This document shows positions 60,972 through 64,000 of a stretch of DNA of 64,000 bases, piece by piece. Both the position numbers and the translations under genes were made by a program. The notes beneath the pieces were generated by a model, which did no database searches, was not told the DNA's origin, and saw only the letters and a program-made list of their open reading frames with translations. Every line of letters starts with the position of its first letter. Position 1 is the first letter of the stretch. This stretch comes from Kitasatospora sp. NBC_00458 (lineage in GTDB: Bacteria; Actinomycetota; Actinomycetes; Streptomycetales; Streptomycetaceae): contig NZ_CP107904.1 in assembly GCF_036013975.1 (NCBI RefSeq), positions 5,853,001 through 5,917,000 of the forward strand. Direction: 5' to 3'.

Positions 60972-62537
60972 GTGTTCGACACCCTTTCCGATCGCCTCGC
61001 AGCGACGTTCAAGAACCTCCGGGGCAAGGGCCGCCTCAGCGAGGCGGACATCGACGCCACCACCCGCGAGATCCGCATCGCGCTGCTGGAGGCGGACGTC
61101 GCGCTGCCGGTCGTCCGGGCCTTCATCAAGCAGATCAAGGAGCGCGCGCTCGGCTCCGAGGTCTCCGGTGCGCTGAACCCCGCCCAGCAGATCATCAAGA
61201 TCGTCAACGAGGAGCTCATCGCCATCCTCGGTGGCGAGACCCGCCGGGTGCGGTTCGCCAAGAACGGCCCGACGGTGATCATGCTGGCCGGCCTCCAGGG
61301 TGCCGGTAAGACCACCCTCGCCGGGAAGCTCGGCCACTGGCTGAAGCAGCAGAAGCACACCCCGCTGCTGGTCGCCTGCGACCTCCAGCGCCCCAACGCG
61401 GTCAACCAGCTGCAGGTCGTCGCCGAGCGCGCCGGTGTCGCGTTCTACGGCCCGCAGCCGGGCAACGGCGTCGGCGACCCGGTCCAGGTGGCGCGGGACT
61501 CCATCGAGTACGCCAAGCAGAAGCAGTTCGACGTCGTCGTCGTCGACACCGCCGGCCGTCTCGGCATCGACGCCGAGCTGATGCAGCAGGCCGCCGACAT
61601 CCGGGCCGCGGTCGACCCGGACGAGGTCCTGTTCGTCGTCGACGCGATGATCGGCCAGGACGCGGTCACCACCGCGCAGGCCTTCCTCGACGGCGTCGAC
61701 TTCACCGGCGTGGTGCTCTCCAAGCTCGACGGCGACGCCCGCGGCGGTGCCGCGCTCTCGGTCGCGCACGTCACCGGCCGGCAGATCATGTTCGCCTCCA
61801 ACGGCGAGAAGGTCGACGACTTCGACGCCTTCCACCCGGACCGGATGGCCTCGCGCATCCTGGGCATGGGTGACGTCCTCTCGCTGATCGAGAAGGCCGA
61901 GCAGACCTTCTCGCAGGCGGAGGCCGAGAAGATCGCCTCCAAGCTGCAGGGCGGCGGCAAGGACTTCACGCTCGACGACTTCCTGGCCCAGCTGGAGCAG
62001 GTCCGGAAGATGGGCTCGATCTCCAAGCTGCTCGGCATGCTGCCCGGCATGGGCCAGATCCGCGAGCAGATCAACAACATCGACGACAAGGACGTCGACC
62101 GCGTCGGCGCCATCATCAAGTCGATGACTCCGGCCGAGCGGACCGACCCGAAGCTCATCAACGGCTCGCGCCGCGCCCGCATCGCCAAGGGTTCGGGCGT
62201 GCAGGTGGGCGAGGTCAACAACCTGGTCGAGCGGTTCTTCGAGGCCCGCAAGATGATGTCCGCGATGGCCTCCGGCAAGGGCATCCCCGGCATGCCGGGC
62301 ATCCCGGGGATGGGCGGCGGCGCGAAGAAGTCCGCCAAGAAGGCCCCGGCCGCCAAGGGCAAGCGCAAGAGCGGCAACCCGCTGAAGCGCGCGCAGGAGG
62401 AGGCCGCGGCCGCCGAGCGGCGCGCGCTCGGCCCCGGCGCCGGCCAGGCGCCCGCCCAGGGCGGTGCGTTCGGCCTCGGCGCGGGCAAGGGCCCGTCCGA
62501 CTTCGAGCTGCCCAAGGAGTTCAAGGACCTGCTGTAG
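60972..62537 (+). CDS. ffh: Signal recognition particle protein Ffh
   Basis: A 521-residue SRP54: the N-domain FDTLSDRLAATFKNLRGKGRLSEADI, the G-domain GLQGAGKTTLAGKLG, DTAGRLGID and SKLDGDARGGAALS, then the Met-rich M-domain (GSISKLLGMLPGMGQI; GIPGMPGIPGMGGG). A Lys/Ala/Gly tail extends the C-terminus. The GTG at 60972 follows AGAGGA. It partners with FtsY at 51468. The 188-bp gap before it has three tandem GTCCGGCGCAG-like repeats. Confidence 0.96.
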   Translation: MFDTLSDRLAATFKNLRGKGRLSEADIDATTREIRIALLEADVALPVVRAFIKQIKERALGSEVSGALNPAQQIIKIVNEELIAILGGETRRVRFAKNGPTVIMLAGLQGAGKTTLAGKLGHWLKQQKHTPLLVACDLQRPNAVNQLQVVAERAGVAFYGPQPGNGVGDPVQVARDSIEYAKQKQFDVVVVDTAGRLGIDAELMQQAADIRAAVDPDEVLFVVDAMIGQDAVTTAQAFLDGVDFTGVVLSKLDGDARGGAALSVAHVTGRQIMFASNGEKVDDFDAFHPDRMASRILGMGDVLSLIEKAEQTFSQAEAEKIASKLQGGGKDFTLDDFLAQLEQVRKMGSISKLLGMLPGMGQIREQINNIDDKDVDRVGAIIKSMTPAERTDPKLINGSRRARIAKGSGVQVGEVNNLVERFFEARKMMSAMASGKGIPGMPGIPGMGGGAKKSAKKAPAAKGKRKSGNPLKRAQEEAAAAERRALGPGAGQAPAQGGAFGLGAGKGPSDFELPKEFKDLL

Positions 62538-62557
62538 GCCCTCGAAGTCCGTTCCGA

Positions 62558-62592
62558 CGGCCCGCCGCCCGGTGCTCCCGGGCGGCGGGCCG
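62558..62592 (+). terminator. ffh terminator
   Basis: A perfect 15-bp stem (62558-62572 with 62578-62592) with a TGCTC loop, 20 bp after ffh. Confidence 0.82.
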
Positions 62593-62615
62593 TTCGCATG
62601 CCCGATGATGGTCGG

Positions 62616-63143
62616 ATGCGAGTGACGATCAGGGCCCCGCGGGCCGGGGACGAGGTGGCGTACGCCGAGGCGGTCCGGCGGTCCGCCGAGCACATCGGAC
62701 GGTGGAACCCGGTCGAGCCGGACGGGCTCCCGGACCTGCTGGAGCGGCAGGGGCCGGGCCTGCGGACCTACCTGGTGGTCGACCGGGAGACCGGCGGGCT
62801 GGTCGGCAAGGTCAACGTCGCCAACATCGTGATGGGCCGGTTCTGCAACGGCTCGCTCGGCTACGACTCCTACCTGCCGTTCGCCGGCACCGGACGGATG
62901 TCCGAGGGCATGCGCCTGGTGCTGGACCGCTGCTTCGCCCCGCAGACGGAGGGGGGTCTCGGCCTGCACCGGCTGGAGATCAACGTCCAGCCGGACAACG
63001 GGCGCTCCGTCGGGCTGGCCAAGCGGCTGGGCTTCCGGCACGAGGGGTTCACCCCGCGGATGCTGTTCCTGCAGGGGGCGTGGCGGGACCACGAGCGGTT
63101 CGCGCTGACGGCGGAGGAGTGGCCCGGGCTGGGAGCGGAGTAG
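62616..63143 (+). CDS. GNAT-family N-acetyltransferase (RimJ/RimL-like)
   Basis: A 175-residue GNAT protein: VTIRAPRAGDEVAYAEAVRRSAEHIGRWNPV is the RimJ/RimL-type N-terminus; GRMSEGMRLVLDRCF and LHRLEINVQPDNGRSVGLAKRLGFRHEGF hold the acetyl-CoA loop and the RimJ/L LGF signature. Likely N-terminal acetylation of a protein, target unknown. An alternative ATG at 62598 would put the start inside the terminator region; 62616 is preferred. Confidence 0.88.
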   Translation: MRVTIRAPRAGDEVAYAEAVRRSAEHIGRWNPVEPDGLPDLLERQGPGLRTYLVVDRETGGLVGKVNVANIVMGRFCNGSLGYDSYLPFAGTGRMSEGMRLVLDRCFAPQTEGGLGLHRLEINVQPDNGRSVGLAKRLGFRHEGFTPRMLFLQGAWRDHERFALTAEEWPGLGAE

Positions 63144-63268
63144 CCGCCGGGCCGGGCGGCCGTCCCGGCGGGGTGCCGCGGCGGCCCGGGCGGGGGTGCG
63201 GCCGGGGCGGGGGTGCGGTGCGGCGTTGCGGTTGGAGGACCCGAGCAGATGTCCGTATTGTCCGATGA

Positions 63269-64000
63269 GTGACCGATCCCGTGCCGCCGCGCCAGACCCC
63301 CGACCAGCCGTGGCGCTCCGAGGGCGCCCCGCCCCCGTCGCCCCCGCGCCGCAAGATGCCCGGCGGCTGGTTCGGACTCGTCCTCACCGCCCTCGTGGTG
63401 TTCCTGATCAGCGACCTGCTGCTGTCCTTCTTCGGCCCGGGCGGCGCCACCACCATCTCCTACACCGAGTTCAACAGCCAGCTGAACAAGGGCAACATCA
63501 CCAAGATCTACTCCAAGGGCGACTCGATCGAGGGCACCCTCAAGAACGCCGAGCCCAAGCCGGACGGCGACAAGGGGACGTACACCGAGTTCGACACCCA
63601 GCGCCCGGTCTTCGCCGGCGACGACCTCTGGGCCACCCTCCAGCAGCAGGGCGTCGAGGTCACCGCCGAACCGGTCGTCCAGCAGCGCAGCTTCCTCGCC
63701 AACCTGCTGATCTCGCTCGCCCCGATGCTGCTGCTGATCCTGGTCTGGGTCCTGATCGCCCGCCGGATGGCCGGCGGCATGGGCGCCGGACCGCTCGGCC
63801 GCAAGACCCCGCCCAAGCCCGTCACCGCCGAGGCCGGCAAGCGCACCACCTTCGCCGACGTGGCCGGCATCGACGAGGTCGAGGCCGAACTCACCGAAGT
63901 GGTCGACTTCCTCAAGAACCCGCAGCAGTACCGCCGGCTCGGTGCCAAGATGCCGCGCGGCGTCCTGCTCAGCGGCCCGCCCGGGACCGGCAAGACCCTG
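63269..64000 (+). CDS. ftsH: ATP-dependent zinc metalloprotease FtsH (5' part)
   Basis: The first 244 codons, cut by the window end. A Pro-rich N-terminus is followed by TM1 (about 33-50, GGWFGLVLTALVVFLISDLLLSFF), a periplasmic domain with ISYTEFNSQLNKGNITKI, TM2 (about 150-170, ANLLISLAPMLLLILVWVLI), the GRKTPPKPVTAEAGKRTTFADVAGIDEVEAELTEVVDFLKNP linker and Walker A GPPGTGKTL. This is a membrane AAA+ protease for quality control. GTG start; an overlapping ATG at 63265 is in another frame. Confidence 0.93.
   Translation, partial: MTDPVPPRQTPDQPWRSEGAPPPSPPRRKMPGGWFGLVLTALVVFLISDLLLSFFGPGGATTISYTEFNSQLNKGNITKIYSKGDSIEGTLKNAEPKPDGDKGTYTEFDTQRPVFAGDDLWATLQQQGVEVTAEPVVQQRSFLANLLISLAPMLLLILVWVLIARRMAGGMGAGPLGRKTPPKPVTAEAGKRTTFADVAGIDEVEAELTEVVDFLKNPQQYRRLGAKMPRGVLLSGPPGTGKTL

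Noticed and set aside
63265..63320. ATG start for ftsH at 63265
   Set aside because: It reads in another frame (MSDRSRAAA…) that does not reach the FtsH motifs; the GTG at 63269 is in frame with Walker A at the window end.

Overview
The window is a high-GC chromosomal core segment with dense genes, many GTG starts and very strong third-position GC bias. Gene content and order (conservon – gltX – tRNA-Gln/Glu – ndgR – leuCD – hupS … rpmF – rnc – mutM … smc – ftsY … nsdA – amtB – glnK – glnD – ffh – ftsH) match the conserved arm-proximal core of Streptomycetaceae, so the source is most likely Streptomyces or Kitasatospora. No insertion sequence, prophage, rRNA or CRISPR array is visible.

Layout. 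1-3.2 kb: branched-chain amino acid genes ilvE and cimA; cimA is preceded by a leader-peptide attenuator. 3.4-14.6 kb: two complete conservons in tandem on the minus strand (sensor kinase, roadblock protein, DUF742 protein, small GTPase). Their roadblock and GTPase genes are almost identical at DNA level, while the kinases and DUF742 proteins have diverged. 15.2-18.7 kb: a small repeat-bearing protein, an FAH-family hydrolase, gltX and five tRNA genes (Gln, 3x Glu, Gln). 18.9-23.3 kb: ndgR, leuC, leuD, a small hypothetical gene and hupS. 23.4-28.5 kb: cofC (F420), a 1-acyl-glycerol-phosphate acyltransferase, gpsA, ddl, a DUF3515 gene and a stand-alone Lrp ligand-binding domain. 28.7-32.2 kb: thiL, pfkA, thiD, rpmB. 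32.4-42.5 kb: a DAK2/FakA-like gene, recG, a gene behind a switch-like hairpin, rsmD, coaD, a DivIVA/coiled-coil gene, yceD, rpmF, rnc, mutM. 42.5-47.5 kb: a transporter, a TPM-type membrane protein, a HxlR regulator, acylphosphatase and small proteins. 47.8-52.7 kb: smc and ftsY. 52.7-56 kb: a repeat-rich spacer, a prim-pol domain protein and nsdA. 56.4-60.8 kb: the nitrogen operon amtB-glnK-glnD behind a GlnR-type box. 61-64 kb: ffh, a GNAT acetyltransferase and the 5' part of ftsH, cut by the window edge.

Functional themes: leucine/isoleucine synthesis (ilvE, cimA, leuCD, with NdgR nearby), protein targeting and membrane quality control (ftsY, ffh, ftsH), chromosome structure (smc, hupS), translation (gltX with its two substrate tRNA families, rpmB, rpmF, rnc, rsmD) and nitrogen sensing. 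The signals most worth a second look are: the patchwork homogenisation of the two conservons; the 73-residue protein with two STANPRRT motifs next to conservon 2; the two mutually exclusive hairpins in front of the gene at 36558; the tandem DasR-like operators before pfkA; and the cimA attenuator.
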